Part shown: piece by piece, positions 1 to 9,222 of the stretch | Position numbering within the stretch: the first letter of the stretch is position 1 | Layout of the letters: each line of letters starts with the position of its first letter | Source of the DNA: Scybalousia_A sp045221575 | Lineage (GTDB): Bacteria; Bacteroidota; Bacteroidia; Bacteroidales; P3 | Length of the DNA: 64,000 bases | Assembly (NCBI GenBank): GCA_045221575.1 | Contig: JBGUWU010000015.1 | Coordinates: forward strand, 51,293-115,292 | Reading direction: 5' to 3' | Notes under the pieces: generated by a model | The model's database searches: none | What the model was told of the DNA's origin: nothing | Seen by the model: the letters and a program-made list of their open reading frames with translations, nothing else | Translations under genes and position numbers: made by a program

Positions 1-498
1 TTCGTTAAGTTTCCAAGATGTTTTACTTGGATATTCTCTCATTAGTTCATTCGCAAGAGTTATAGCAGTGCCAGAAGGAGCATCTAATTTATGAATATGA
101 TGTATCTCTGTTATAGAAGGAGAATAGTTAGAAAAGTTTTTCATTAGTTGTGCTAAATATGTATTTAGTTTTCTAAATAGATAAACTCCTATAGCAAAAT
201 TGGAAGAGTACATTAATGCACCATCGTTTTCTTTGATGATGTTCTCTATTTCTGGTAAATAATCATACCAACCTGTTGTTCCTACAACAATAGGAATGTT
301 TCTGTTTACACATTCTTTTATATTATTTACAGCACTTTTAGGAGTAGAAAATTCTATTGCAACGTCGATATTTTTTTTCTCTATATTTTCCCAAGAATCG
401 TTAATATCTATAATTCCCGCAATATTATGATTTCTTTCTTTGGCGATGATTTCTATCATCTTCCCCATTTTGCCATAGCCTACGATAAGTATATTCAT
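1..498 (-). CDS. dapB: 4-hydroxy-tetrahydrodipicolinate reductase (partial, C-terminus outside window)
   Basis: NAD(P)H-dependent reduction step of lysine/diaminopimelate synthesis in the cytoplasm. The first 166 codons are visible. The N-terminus has the Rossmann loop GYGKMGK, then VVGTTGW, then the DapB signature EIHHIHKLDAPSGTA, where the Lys and the HH pair bind and protonate substrate. The start ATG at 498 lies 25 bp downstream of the lptG stop, so it is probably the third gene of a tgt-lptG-dapB transcript. The gene runs off the left edge. Identification is firm from the signature; only completeness is unknown. Confidence 0.93.
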   Translation of the reverse strand, partial: MNILIVGYGKMGKMIEIIAKERNHNIAGIIDINDSWENIEKKNIDVAIEFSTPKSAVNNIKECVNRNIPIVVGTTGWYDYLPEIENIIKENDGALMYSSNFAIGVYLFRKLNTYLAQLMKNFSNYSPSITEIHHIHKLDAPSGTAITLANELMREYPSKTSWKLNE

Positions 499-523
499 AT
501 AGTTATGTTTTTTTTATTTCAGT

Positions 524-1624
524 TTATTTAGGAGCTTTCTTTATTAAGAACACTGCGATAAAAGAAAAGATGATTAAAGGAATGGTTACTCCAAGTATAG
601 GAAGCAAATTGCCATTTGTAGCTGAAGCAACCATTACTTTCATTAGCAAGATAAGAACAAAAGCAAGAGCGATGCCAAGTGCAAGATTTGCTCCCATTCC
701 ACCTCTTTTCTTTTTACAAGATAAAGTTACTCCTATTATCGTTAGAATGATAAAAGCAAAAGGATTAAACAGCCGTTGATATTTTTCAATAAGAAGTTCT
801 GCAACCTTATTGCTTCCTTTCATTGTTTCCCTATCTATAGTTTTGTTTAGTTCGCCGAAATCTAACACATCTACTTTAAATAACTTTGTGTTAAAATCTA
901 AAGGTTTTAATCCGGTGTAAAGTCTCATAGTAGAGCCTCTTTCTAAGTCTTCTTTCTTATTGTCTATTGTACGTATAGTATAGTTTATTAGTAACCAATC
1001 ATTGTTAATAGAATCATACTTAGCTTCTTCAGCAGTTATTTTTTTTATAATATTTTTGTTTTTAAAGGTCTCTTCACTAAACAAATAACCGATGTTTGTT
1101 TCGTTGTCGTACCTTTGAACATATACCTGTTTGTTGGAAGCATTTTGAATATGAATGTTGTTTTGAATATTAGTGTATTTGTTACGATAATAATTCTGTT
1201 CAAAATCATAACGTTTAATATTGAGTTGAGGTATTAAGAAATTGGAAAGATATAGCATAATAATGCCAACAAAAACAGCACTAACAATATAAGGTCTGAG
1301 CAACCTGCGAAAAGATATTCCAGCAGCAAGAATGGAAATAATCTCACAACGAGTAGTTAAACGAGAAGTAACGAATACAATAGAAATAAAGAAAAATAGA
1401 TGTCCAAATTGATTAGTATAGAAAGGAGCAAGGTTAAGATAGTAGTCAAAGATTATAGCTTTGAAAGGTGCTTTATGGTCTATAAAGTCATCTATTTTAA
1501 AACTAAGGTCTATTATTATAATAACTAAATCAATCAAAAGTATAGAAACTAAGAAAGTTGCCAACACTTTCTTAATTATATACCAATCTATAGTGTTTAA
1601 AAAATAAGATTTTCCTTTTTTCAT
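524..1624 (-). CDS. lptG: LptF/LptG-family permease (LPS export)
   Basis: Inner-membrane permease of the Lpt ABC exporter that moves lipopolysaccharide to the outer membrane, working with LptB and LptC. The 366 residues show the family layout: three hydrophobic segments in the first ~130 residues, a hydrophilic periplasmic domain (about 135-285), then three more hydrophobic segments to the C-terminus. Length is normal for LptF/G. Its ATG overlaps the tgt stop by 4 bp (ATGA), which indicates translational coupling. LptF and LptG are hard to tell apart without comparison, so the G assignment is tentative. Confidence 0.85.
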   Translation of the reverse strand: MKKGKSYFLNTIDWYIIKKVLATFLVSILLIDLVIIIIDLSFKIDDFIDHKAPFKAIIFDYYLNLAPFYTNQFGHLFFFISIVFVTSRLTTRCEIISILAAGISFRRLLRPYIVSAVFVGIIMLYLSNFLIPQLNIKRYDFEQNYYRNKYTNIQNNIHIQNASNKQVYVQRYDNETNIGYLFSEETFKNKNIIKKITAEEAKYDSINNDWLLINYTIRTIDNKKEDLERGSTMRLYTGLKPLDFNTKLFKVDVLDFGELNKTIDRETMKGSNKVAELLIEKYQRLFNPFAFIILTIIGVTLSCKKKRGGMGANLALGIALAFVLILLMKVMVASATNGNLLPILGVTIPLIIFSFIAVFLIKKAPK

Positions 1625-2751
1625 AATCTTCTTGATAGTTTTTCAACCATTGTATTTTTCCAAGATAAAAAATCTCCTTCAATAATATGTTCTCTGGCTA
1701 TTCTCATTAGTTCTAAATAAAAAGCAAGGTTATGAATAGATGCTATTTCTAAAGCAAGTAGTTCTTGAGAAACAAATAGATGTCTTAGATAAGCCTTAGT
1801 ATATAGTTTATCTACAGATGCTGTTCCGTTTTCATCAATAGGAGAAAAATCATCAGCCCATTTTTTATTTCTCATATTCATTGTACCTTCCATAGTAAAT
1901 AGCATGGCATTTCTACCATTACGAGTAGGCATAACACAATCAAACATATCTATTCCTAAGGCAATACATTCAAGTAAATTTTGAGGAGTACCTACTCCCA
2001 TTAGATACCTTGGCTTATCTTTTGGAAGAATGTCAGTGCAGAAATCTGTTACTTCATACATTCTTTCTGTTGGTTCTCCTACTGAAAGACCTCCAAGAGC
2101 ATAACCGTCCATATCATACTGAATAACATCATTGCAAGCTTGTTTTCGTAGGTCATCATACACACTTCCTTGAACAATAGGAAATAAACTTTGAGAGTAA
2201 TCGTAGATTGGTTCTGATTCGTTGAACCTTTTTACACATCTTTCAAGCCAATTTGAAGTAATTTTTAAAGAATTTTTAGCATAAGAGTATTCACATGGAT
2301 AAGGAGTACATTCATCAAAAGCCATAATAATATCTGCACCAATCATTCTTTGAATATCTATAACATTTTCTGGAGTAAATTTATGTAAAGAGCCATCTAT
2401 ATGAGAACGAAAAGTACAACCTTCTGGAGTTATTTTTCTTATTTTTCCTAAAGAATAAACCTGAAAACCGCCACTATCTGTTAGCATCGGTTTATTCCAA
2501 GAATTAAACTTCTGTATTCCTCCTGCTTTATTAATAATCTCTACTCCAGGACGAAGATAAAGATGATATGTGTTTCCAAGTATTATTTGAGCTTTTATTT
2601 CATTGTTTAATATATCAATACCAACACCTTTTACGCTTCCAATAGTTCCCACAGGCATAAAAATAGGAGTAAGAATATCACCATGTTCAGTAGTTATTTT
2701 ACCTGCTCTAGCTTTACAATCTTTTGATATAGAATATAGTTCAAATTTCAT
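1621..2751 (-). CDS. tgt: queuine tRNA-ribosyltransferase
   Basis: Exchanges guanine-34 for preQ1 in GU(N)-anticodon tRNAs (queuosine pathway). The 376 residues carry LTDSGGFQ (Asp92, general acid/base), GGLSVGEP (219-226) and DCVMPTRNGRN with the nucleophile Asp271. The zinc-site CxCxxC expected near 307-315 is absent (DENGTASVD stands there), although the fourth ligand His340 in the SIHNL motif remains. I recall the same loss in Bacteroides Tgt, so this looks like a phylum variant and not damage. It is the first gene of the tgt-lptG-dapB group. queG of the same pathway is at 44317. Confidence 0.96.
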   Translation of the reverse strand: MKFELYSISKDCKARAGKITTEHGDILTPIFMPVGTIGSVKGVGIDILNNEIKAQIILGNTYHLYLRPGVEIINKAGGIQKFNSWNKPMLTDSGGFQVYSLGKIRKITPEGCTFRSHIDGSLHKFTPENVIDIQRMIGADIIMAFDECTPYPCEYSYAKNSLKITSNWLERCVKRFNESEPIYDYSQSLFPIVQGSVYDDLRKQACNDVIQYDMDGYALGGLSVGEPTERMYEVTDFCTDILPKDKPRYLMGVGTPQNLLECIALGIDMFDCVMPTRNGRNAMLFTMEGTMNMRNKKWADDFSPIDENGTASVDKLYTKAYLRHLFVSQELLALEIASIHNLAFYLELMRIAREHIIEGDFLSWKNTMVEKLSRRL

Positions 2752-2790
2752 AATAAGTTTTCAACAATTTTTGGTAAAGAAAATTTTTTA

Positions 2791-2828
2791 CAAAAGTACT
2801 TATAAATAATGAATAATGAATAAATTTG
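2791..2828. promoter_or_regulatory. divergent Bacteroidota -7 elements for tgt and the glycosyltransferase
   Basis: TACTTTTG on the minus strand at 2791-2798 (for tgt) and TAAATTTG on the plus strand at 2821-2828 (for the gene at 2851) both match TAnnTTTG. Clear -33 TTG boxes are not seen at the ideal distance, so the two promoters would overlap in their upstream halves. Confidence 0.55.
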
Positions 2829-2850
2829 CACAAAAATATTTTTATAGACT

Positions 2851-4023
2851 ATGTTTGATTTCTTTAATTATACATTTACCACTCTTTCGTTGAGTCTTGC
2901 AATCTTAGTGGGAATAATAGTATTGTTTCAACTTTTGCATTACATAATTATCTATGGCAGAATTATTTTTAGAAAAAACAAAGGGAATAATTTATTGTCT
3001 GACGAAGATAATCCTCAAGGAGTAAGCATTGTTGTTGTGGTGAATAATAATAGCAAAGAATTACAAAATGAATTGCTAAAACTTTTAGAACAAAATCACC
3101 CATTGTTTGAGGTTGTTGTTGTTAATGAAAACTCTTCAGATGATACAGAATATGTTTTAACTGTTTTGAAACATACTTACAAAAATATAAAGGTGATAAA
3201 TTTAGGGCAAAACGCTAATAGATTTTCAGATAGAAAGTTTTCTGTAGCTATAGGTATTCGTTCTGCACAATATGATACAATAGTTCTCAGTGATATTATT
3301 GCAGATGTAAAAGATTTTGATTGGTTGAAATCTATTACTGCACCAATGAAAAATCAAGGTAAAAAAATATTAATAGGCTATGTTGCATTGGAAAAACAAA
3401 AAGGTTTATTAAATCAATTTGCACAATATTTCCATGCAACTTGGGCAATGAATAGTTTAGGCTATGCTCTATTAGGTTATCCTTTCTCTTCTGATGGTAA
3501 AAATATGGCTTACAGTAAGGAGTTCTTTTTTCAAAAGGGTGGATTGATTGCACAATACAGAGAAAATTGTAGGCAAGAAGATTATTTCCTTTCTCATTTT
3601 GCTGACAAAAAAAATACTGTTGTAAATTTAAATCCAAAATCTTTTGTTACCTATCCTGCATATAGCAATTATCATGCTTTTAAACGTATGGCATACGCTC
3701 AGTACTTGTCTCATAGAGCTTTTCCTTTTTCCACAAAACTAAGATTAGCTCTTTTACCAATTTCTACTCTTTTGCTATATCTTACTATCGCTTTTATGAT
3801 TGTTATTGGTTTTCCTTGGCAATATCTACTTCTACCCATACTAATAAAATGGATTTCTCAGATTATTTATTATAACAAATGTACAAAAATAATAGATGCT
3901 AAAATACTTAGTGTCTTTGCACCACTATATGAGTTTTATTTTATTTTCTTTAATTTTAATTTACGCGTTAAAAAACTATTTACTCGCAAAAAGACACGTA
4001 AAATAAGATGGGAAAGAAAGTAA
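2851..4023 (+). CDS. membrane-anchored family 2 glycosyltransferase
   Basis: Probable sugar transferase on the cytoplasmic face of the inner membrane. The 390 residues start with one transmembrane segment (about 10-35). A GT-A domain follows with GVSIVVVVNNN (beta-1), the acidic NENSSDDTEYV stretch and a long QEDYF-type acceptor motif (about 235-240). Two or three hydrophobic segments (about 295-355) and a basic tail close the protein. This layout is that of GT2 polysaccharide or lipid glycosyltransferases. Substrate cannot be inferred. It is a single-gene transcript closed by a hairpin. Confidence 0.82.
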   Translation: MFDFFNYTFTTLSLSLAILVGIIVLFQLLHYIIIYGRIIFRKNKGNNLLSDEDNPQGVSIVVVVNNNSKELQNELLKLLEQNHPLFEVVVVNENSSDDTEYVLTVLKHTYKNIKVINLGQNANRFSDRKFSVAIGIRSAQYDTIVLSDIIADVKDFDWLKSITAPMKNQGKKILIGYVALEKQKGLLNQFAQYFHATWAMNSLGYALLGYPFSSDGKNMAYSKEFFFQKGGLIAQYRENCRQEDYFLSHFADKKNTVVNLNPKSFVTYPAYSNYHAFKRMAYAQYLSHRAFPFSTKLRLALLPISTLLLYLTIAFMIVIGFPWQYLLLPILIKWISQIIYYNKCTKIIDAKILSVFAPLYEFYFIFFNFNLRVKKLFTRKKTRKIRWERK

Positions 4024-4056
4024 GGCTAATTAGTGAAATATTTATGTTATAAAACG

Positions 4057-4097
4057 AAAAAGATAAGTAAAATTTATTGATTCTGCTTATCTTTTTT
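4057..4097 (+). terminator. intrinsic terminator after the GT2 gene
   Basis: Arms AAAAAGATAAG (4057-4067) and CTTATCTTTTT (4086-4096) pair around an 18-nt loop and end in a T run. Confidence 0.7.
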
Positions 4098-4180
4098 ATT
4101 TTTATGTGATAAAAAATACAATAATGGCAAACTTATTGCGTTACTAAAGCAAGAAAAACAAATATTCTAAAGAAATAAAA

Positions 4181-4798
4181 ATGGGAACAACAGGCAAACA
4201 ACAAACAGTAAGAGCCCAAAGAGATTATGAGCTTGTGCTTTTGGCAAGAGATAAAGGAGACCAAAAAGCATACGCTGATCTTTTGGCAACATATAGAGAG
4301 CCTGTTTATTATATGTTACTAAAAATGACTCATAATACTTGGGACGCTGATGATCTTACAATAGAAGCATTTGGTAAGGCATTTAAATCTTTAGATGAGT
4401 ATAATCCCGAATATGCTTTTTCTACATGGTTGTTCCGTATAGCAGCTAACAATTGCATTGATTTTATTCGCAAACAAAAGAATTACACAATTCCTATTGA
4501 TCAAAGTGGAAGCAATGTAGAAAATGTTATGCCAATGGCTGTAAGAAATCTTGCATCAGAAAATAAATCTCCTGAAGAAGAATATATTTCTGAACAGACA
4601 AAAGTTTGGGTTAGAGATATAGTAAAAAAACTGAAACCACATTATCGTATTCTTGTGGAGAAAAGGTATTTTGAAGAAAAATCATACGAAGAGATTGCTA
4701 CAGATTTAAATATGCCACTTGGAAGTGTAAAAGCTAAGTTATTTAGAGCAAGAAACCTTCTATTAAATATAATTAATTCAAGCAAAGGTTCAGTATAA
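4181..4798 (+). CDS. ECF-type RNA polymerase sigma factor
   Basis: Directs RNA polymerase to an alternative promoter set. The 205 residues hold sigma region 2 (about 35-105, with the DADDLTIEAFGKAF and FSTWLFRIAANNCIDF core helices) and region 4 (about 145-200, with YRILVEKRYFEEKSYEEIA and the recognition helix MPLGSVKAKLFRAR). No anti-sigma gene is adjacent, so it probably belongs to the stand-alone, broadly conserved ECF group of Bacteroidota. Whether it is the SigP-like partner of PorX (gene at 16887) cannot be told from sequence alone. Confidence 0.93.
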   Translation: MGTTGKQQTVRAQRDYELVLLARDKGDQKAYADLLATYREPVYYMLLKMTHNTWDADDLTIEAFGKAFKSLDEYNPEYAFSTWLFRIAANNCIDFIRKQKNYTIPIDQSGSNVENVMPMAVRNLASENKSPEEEYISEQTKVWVRDIVKKLKPHYRILVEKRYFEEKSYEEIATDLNMPLGSVKAKLFRARNLLLNIINSSKGSV

Positions 4799-4821
4799 TT
4801 TTTTTTGAATAATTGAACAGG

Positions 4822-4840
4822 GTTTAAATAGTCTTTAAAC
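4822..4840. terminator. short hairpin between convergent genes
   Basis: A perfect 7-bp inverted repeat (GTTTAAA / TTTAAAC, 5-nt loop) sits between the sigma-factor and rfaE2-fusion stops. No strong T run follows on either strand, so a terminator role is weak. Confidence 0.3.
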
Positions 4841-4861
4841 ACTAATTAAAAATCTTTCAAA

Positions 4862-5932
4862 TTATTTTTTAGTAACAAGCATTAATCCATCTCTAAGAGG
4901 GATTATGATGTTTTCTACTCTTGTGTCTTTATTAACTTTTTCGTTAAATTCTCTTATTGCTAAAGTCCGTTTATCATTAACTGTTTGATCATCTACCTTT
5001 CCATACCATAGAACATTATCAGCAATAAGTAGCCCCCCTTTATTTAGTTTTTCTATACACAAATCATAATATTGAGGATAATGTATTTTTTCTGCATCAA
5101 TAAAAATTAAATCGTATGAAAGGGATAGGGTAGGAATGATATTCAATCCTTCTCCAAAGTGAATAGTTATCTTGTCTTGTATGTTATTTTTTTTGAAACT
5201 TTCTTTTAAAAAGCCTTCATATTCTTGTTTAACCTCAATGGTGTCTATTCTACACTCATCTTCAGATGCCAAGGCGAAACATGTTGTTGCATAACCTGAG
5301 AAAGTGCCTATCTCAAGTATGTGTTTGGGTTTTAAAATTCTGCAAACAATAGACAAAAACTCTCCTTGCCAACCTTCTGAAATCATATTAGGTTTAACAA
5401 ACTTCAGATGTGTTTGTCTTATTATTTCATTTAGTCTATTATACTTTGTTTCAGATTCTATTTTTCGAACAATATTAGTAGTAGAATAACCTTGTAGAAA
5501 TTCAATAGTTTCAATCTCTCCGTTATTTTTGCTAACTATATCATAACCAACAATATCTTCTTTCTTGTAATCTGCACCTTTCACCAAAACATCGGGTTCT
5601 ATTGTCTTAATAAGATTATAAGGAGTATCTTCATCAAACAAAACGACGTAATCAACAAAAAACAATGACGCCATAATCCAACTTCTTGAACTTTCATCTT
5701 GAATTGGACGAGTGTTGCCTTTTATTCTTCTAACAGAACTGTCGCTGTTCAGTCCTATTATTAGAATATCTCCCAATTGTTTAGCTTTTGAAAGGTAGTC
5801 TATATGCCCTTTGTGAATAATATCAAAGCAACCATTTGAAAAAACTATCTTTTTATTCTCTTTTTTCAAATTAGAGATAATGGTCTTTAATTCATCTTGT
5901 TGTAAGATTTTCTTTTCTATCTCAGCATTCAT
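4862..5932 (-). CDS. fusion: RfaE2-type nucleotidyltransferase + class I O-methyltransferase
   Basis: Two enzymes in one 356-residue chain. Residues ~10-155 match D-glycero-beta-D-manno-heptose-1-phosphate adenylyltransferase (RfaE2/HldE C-domain): FSNGCFD, HKGH at 40-43, and the late STTNIVRKI nucleotide-binding motif. Residues ~160-356 are a SAM-dependent O-methyltransferase of the caffeoyl-CoA type, with LEIGTFSGY (SAM loop), FIDAEKIHY and ADNVLWYGK (metal-binding Asp/Asn). I chose ATG 5932; the open frame extends 17 codons further upstream but that part would lie inside the flippase gene. The reading frame is open throughout, so there is no internal stop. The role of the methyltransferase half is unknown. 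Confidence 0.85.
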   Translation of the reverse strand: MNAEIEKKILQQDELKTIISNLKKENKKIVFSNGCFDIIHKGHIDYLSKAKQLGDILIIGLNSDSSVRRIKGNTRPIQDESSRSWIMASLFFVDYVVLFDEDTPYNLIKTIEPDVLVKGADYKKEDIVGYDIVSKNNGEIETIEFLQGYSTTNIVRKIESETKYNRLNEIIRQTHLKFVKPNMISEGWQGEFLSIVCRILKPKHILEIGTFSGYATTCFALASEDECRIDTIEVKQEYEGFLKESFKKNNIQDKITIHFGEGLNIIPTLSLSYDLIFIDAEKIHYPQYYDLCIEKLNKGGLLIADNVLWYGKVDDQTVNDKRTLAIREFNEKVNKDTRVENIIIPLRDGLMLVTKK

Positions 5933-6923
5933 GTTTATTTGTTTTGTTTTTGTGAGAGAATAACAAAAATCCCATAGGACCAAGTACTACTACGCCTATT
6001 TGAGAAACTAACCAATTAATCCAACCCAAAGCATAGCCAATAGAGAGATTGATATTATAGACATTGAGAGTGGTTGCGAAGATAGAAGGGTATAAACCCA
6101 AACCTCCCGGAGTAATCATAACTCCTATATTGCCTAAAACAGTAACGGTCATCGCTTGTTCCATGTTTAGGTGTAGGCATTCGGTCATTGACTTAAATAC
6201 AACCCAAGTTCCGAATATCCATAAGAACCATATTAGTAAAGAATAGAAGATAAATAAAAGAGGTTTCTCTAAATGTATTATGCTTTTCATTCCTTGAAAA
6301 ATACCTAAGAAGAATTTTTTTATCTTTAGGTAGATGTTGTTGCCCTCAAGTTTTTTTCTGAGTATAAGAAACAAAAAAAATAGAACAACAATACCGACTA
6401 AGCCAATAATAAGTAAGAACTTGTATTTGTTTATGTCAATGTTGAGATTGGTGGTAAGGTAGTCGTAAAACAAGTCGTACTCTAAGAATAAAGCACCGAA
6501 GAAAAGAAGAACAAATAGCAGTAAATCAATGGTTCTTTCAGTGATAATTGTTCCAAGAGTTTTGTCAAAAGGTATCTTGTACTTAGAACTAAGCATTGTA
6601 CATCGGACAACTTCTCCTAAGCGTGGGATTGCTAAGTTGGTTAAGTAGCAACTCATAATGGAAAAGAAAACAACGTGAGCAGATGTTTTATAACCAAATG
6701 TTTTTATCATTAATTGCCATCTCAAAGCCCTGATATATATAGAAAGAAGTGAGATAAAAACAGCTAAAACAACCCAAAAATAATCAGTCTGTCTAAGAGA
6801 ATAGATAATATCTTTTCTCTCATTTACTGAAAGTTTAGATAAAAAGAAATACACGAAGAAGATAGCCAATAAAATAGGTACTATCTTGAAGAGTATTTGT
6901 TTTATTTTTATTGTTTTGTTCAT
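5922..6923 (-). CDS. LPG-synthase-type transmembrane flippase family protein
   Basis: Integral membrane protein of the lysylphosphatidylglycerol-synthase TM family (UPF0104/YbhN-like). The 333 residues contain about eight hydrophobic segments, the conserved arginines of the ALRW region (about 66-70) and the ITPGGLGLYP motif (about 270-280). Family members move or recruit lipids or lipid-linked sugars; the substrate is not known here. It follows panD by 7 bp and overlaps the rfaE2-fusion start by 11 bp, so the three genes are likely one operon. A second family member is at 58366. Confidence 0.82.
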   Translation of the reverse strand: MNKTIKIKQILFKIVPILLAIFFVYFFLSKLSVNERKDIIYSLRQTDYFWVVLAVFISLLSIYIRALRWQLMIKTFGYKTSAHVVFFSIMSCYLTNLAIPRLGEVVRCTMLSSKYKIPFDKTLGTIITERTIDLLLFVLLFFGALFLEYDLFYDYLTTNLNIDINKYKFLLIIGLVGIVVLFFLFLILRKKLEGNNIYLKIKKFFLGIFQGMKSIIHLEKPLLFIFYSLLIWFLWIFGTWVVFKSMTECLHLNMEQAMTVTVLGNIGVMITPGGLGLYPSIFATTLNVYNINLSIGYALGWINWLVSQIGVVVLGPMGFLLFSHKNKTNKHEC

Positions 6924-6930
6924 CTATAGG

Positions 6931-7272
6931 TTATAGGTGGTTGTTCTTTGGAAAGATTACTGTTGGTTTGAAACTCTTAGCTTGTTCAAAATCCATGCTT
7001 GCAAAAGAAACAATAATAACCAAATCATTTATTTGAGCCAAACGAGCAGCTGCACCATTTAAACCGATTACTCCTGAACCTTTTTTTCCTTTTATAGCAT
7101 AAGTATCAAATCTTGCTCCTGTGTTTATGTTGTATATATACACTCTTTCATTTTCAATGATATTAGCAGCCTGCATTAATTCTTCGTCAATCGTTATTGA
7201 GCCAATGTAGTTTAAGTCTGCTTGAGTAACTTTCACTCTATGTATCTTAGATTTCAGTACTTCAATATTCAT
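6931..7272 (-). CDS. panD: aspartate 1-decarboxylase proenzyme
   Basis: Makes beta-alanine for pantothenate/CoA. The chain is 113 residues, the usual PanD size. The self-cleavage site Gly24-Ser25 (NYIGSITID) yields the pyruvoyl cofactor on Ser25, and the late GLNGAAARLA motif is present. The open frame extends upstream to 7542, but ATG 7272 matches the family start and the extension overlaps recJ on the other strand. It is the first gene of the panD-flippase-rfaE2 fusion group. Confidence 0.96.
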   Translation of the reverse strand: MNIEVLKSKIHRVKVTQADLNYIGSITIDEELMQAANIIENERVYIYNINTGARFDTYAIKGKKGSGVIGLNGAAARLAQINDLVIIVSFASMDFEQAKSFKPTVIFPKNNHL

Positions 7273-7293
7273 TATCTTAAAATTTTTGACCTG

Positions 7294-7301
7294 CAAAATT
7301 A
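7294..7301 (-). promoter_or_regulatory. -7 element upstream of panD
   Basis: TAATTTTG on the minus strand, 22 bp before the panD ATG, fits TAnnTTTG. No convincing -33 TTG at the ideal spacing. Confidence 0.5.
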
Positions 7302-7443
7302 ATACATTTTTTTTATATAAAAAATTTGAGCATAAAAACAATAAAATAATTCTGCCAAACTGCATTGTTTTTTGACTTAAAGGCGTTCTTAATAAACAAT
7401 AAAAATGATTTTTAATCGTTAGAAAGAGAAAAATAAGCACACG

Positions 7444-9216
7444 ATGGAAAAAATATGGAATCTCAAAGAAAGCGGTGATGAACTTACTGTTGAAAGACTT
7501 GCAGAAGAACTTACTATGCCCAAACTCAATCCAACTAAACAAGATAGAAGATGTTATAGTATAATAGCTAATCTTTTAGTACAACGTGGAATAAAAACAT
7601 TCTCTCAAGCTAAAACATTTTTTCGTCCTGATTTAAATCAACTTCATGATCCTTTTCTTCTCAAGGATATGGACAAAGCAGTGGAGAGAATACTGTTTGC
7701 TATAAGTGCTAAGGAACGAATACTTATTTATGGAGATTATGATGTAGATGGAACGACAGCAGTTGCTTTGGTTTATAGTTATCTTTCTAAATTTTATAAT
7801 AATATTGATTACTACATTCCCGATAGATATGAAGAAGGATATGGAATAAGTTTTAAGGGAGTGGATTATGCTTACGATACAGGCGTTTCACTAATTATTT
7901 GCTTGGATTGCGGAATAAAAGCTACAGAAGAAATAAAGTATGCGGGAGAAAAAAACATTGATTTCATAGTTTGTGACCATCATCTTGCAGGAAAAGAATT
8001 GCCTTCAAGTTATGCTATTTTAGACCCTAAGGTAGAAAACTCTAATTATCCATACGATGAATTGAGTGGTTGTGGAGTGGGTTTTAAACTTATACAAGCA
8101 CTACAAAGGAGAAGAGGACTAAAAGGTGATGATATTGTTTCTTATTTAGATTTAGTGGCAGTTAGTATTGCAGCAGATGTTGTTCCTCTTACAGGAGAGA
8201 ATAGAATACTTGCTTACTATGGATTGAAAGTCCTTAATCATAAACCACGTATTGGATTAGAAGCAATACTTTCTTATGCTAATATAAAGCATGTTGAGGG
8301 AAATAAAGTATATTTCAATAGAGAATTAACAATATCTGATTTAGGTTTTTTGGTAGGTCCTCGTATAAATGCAGCAGGAAGAATGGATAGTGGAAGAAGT
8401 GCAGTTGAACTTCTTATTGCTACAACAGAGGAAGAAGCCTCTAAGGTTGCAGGAAAAATAAATGATAATAACGAAGATAGAAAGAATAAAGACAAAGAAG
8501 CGACCTTACAAGCCCAACAAATGCTCGCAATAGAAGGGACAAAAGATAAAAAAAGTATTGTTCTTTACAATGAAAATTGGCATCAAGGTATAATAGGTAT
8601 TGTTGCTTCTCGTATCGCAGAAGAAGAAAACAAGCCAACAATAATTTTTACTAAGACCAATGGTTTTATTACAGGTTCAGCAAGAAGTGTAAAGAATTTT
8701 GATATTTATACTGCTATCGAAAAATGTCATCATCTTTTAACTCACTTTGGAGGACATACTTTTGCAGCAGGCTTGTCTTTGAAGGAAGAAGATTTCAATG
8801 AATTTAAGACTTTATTTGAAAAAGAAGTAGAAAACACGATTCAACAGGAAGAACTCTTGCCTGAAATATCGGTTGATATGGAAATAGAGTTAAGCGACAT
8901 AAATGATAAATTGTTAAGACTGCTTAATGAGTTTCAACCTTTCGGTCCTGATAACACAGAACCCGTTTTTGTATCTAATCAGATATATGATGCAAACAGG
9001 GTTAGAAAAGTAGGAAAGAATCATTTGAAATTCTCTGCTATACCTATAACAGAAAGTATTATGCCTTTGTCTTGCATAGGTTTTTCTCTTGGAGATTATT
9101 ATGATTTATTGCATAATGGAATAAAAATAGATGTTTGCTATACGATAGAAGAAAATAATTATCAAGGTCATAGAGAATTGCAGTTAAATGTAAAAGATAT
9201 AAGAGAAAGTGAATAA
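7444..9216 (+). CDS. recJ: single-stranded-DNA-specific exonuclease RecJ
   Basis: 5'-3' ssDNA exonuclease of recombination and mismatch repair. The 590 residues have the DHH phosphoesterase motifs: YGDYDVDGTTA (Asp cluster 98-103), CLDCGIKA, VCDHHLAG, then the DHHA1 part with GPRINAAGRMDSG and a late GGHTFAAG motif. Length is normal for RecJ. It is a single gene, divergent from panD and closed by a strong hairpin shared with the convergent DUF5606 gene. Confidence 0.96.
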   Translation: MEKIWNLKESGDELTVERLAEELTMPKLNPTKQDRRCYSIIANLLVQRGIKTFSQAKTFFRPDLNQLHDPFLLKDMDKAVERILFAISAKERILIYGDYDVDGTTAVALVYSYLSKFYNNIDYYIPDRYEEGYGISFKGVDYAYDTGVSLIICLDCGIKATEEIKYAGEKNIDFIVCDHHLAGKELPSSYAILDPKVENSNYPYDELSGCGVGFKLIQALQRRRGLKGDDIVSYLDLVAVSIAADVVPLTGENRILAYYGLKVLNHKPRIGLEAILSYANIKHVEGNKVYFNRELTISDLGFLVGPRINAAGRMDSGRSAVELLIATTEEEASKVAGKINDNNEDRKNKDKEATLQAQQMLAIEGTKDKKSIVLYNENWHQGIIGIVASRIAEEENKPTIIFTKTNGFITGSARSVKNFDIYTAIEKCHHLLTHFGGHTFAAGLSLKEEDFNEFKTLFEKEVENTIQQEELLPEISVDMEIELSDINDKLLRLLNEFQPFGPDNTEPVFVSNQIYDANRVRKVGKNHLKFSAIPITESIMPLSCIGFSLGDYYDLLHNGIKIDVCYTIEENNYQGHRELQLNVKDIRESE

Positions 9217-9222
9217 AAAAAT

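Noticed and set aside
4181..4798. Sigma factor proposed as the PorX output (SigP)
   Set aside because: Family membership alone does not show it; no anti-sigma or T9SS gene is adjacent.
7273..7542. N-terminal extension of panD
   Set aside because: PanD starts at 7272 with its conserved MxxEVLKSKIHR sequence; the extension covers the panD promoter and the recJ start on the other strand.
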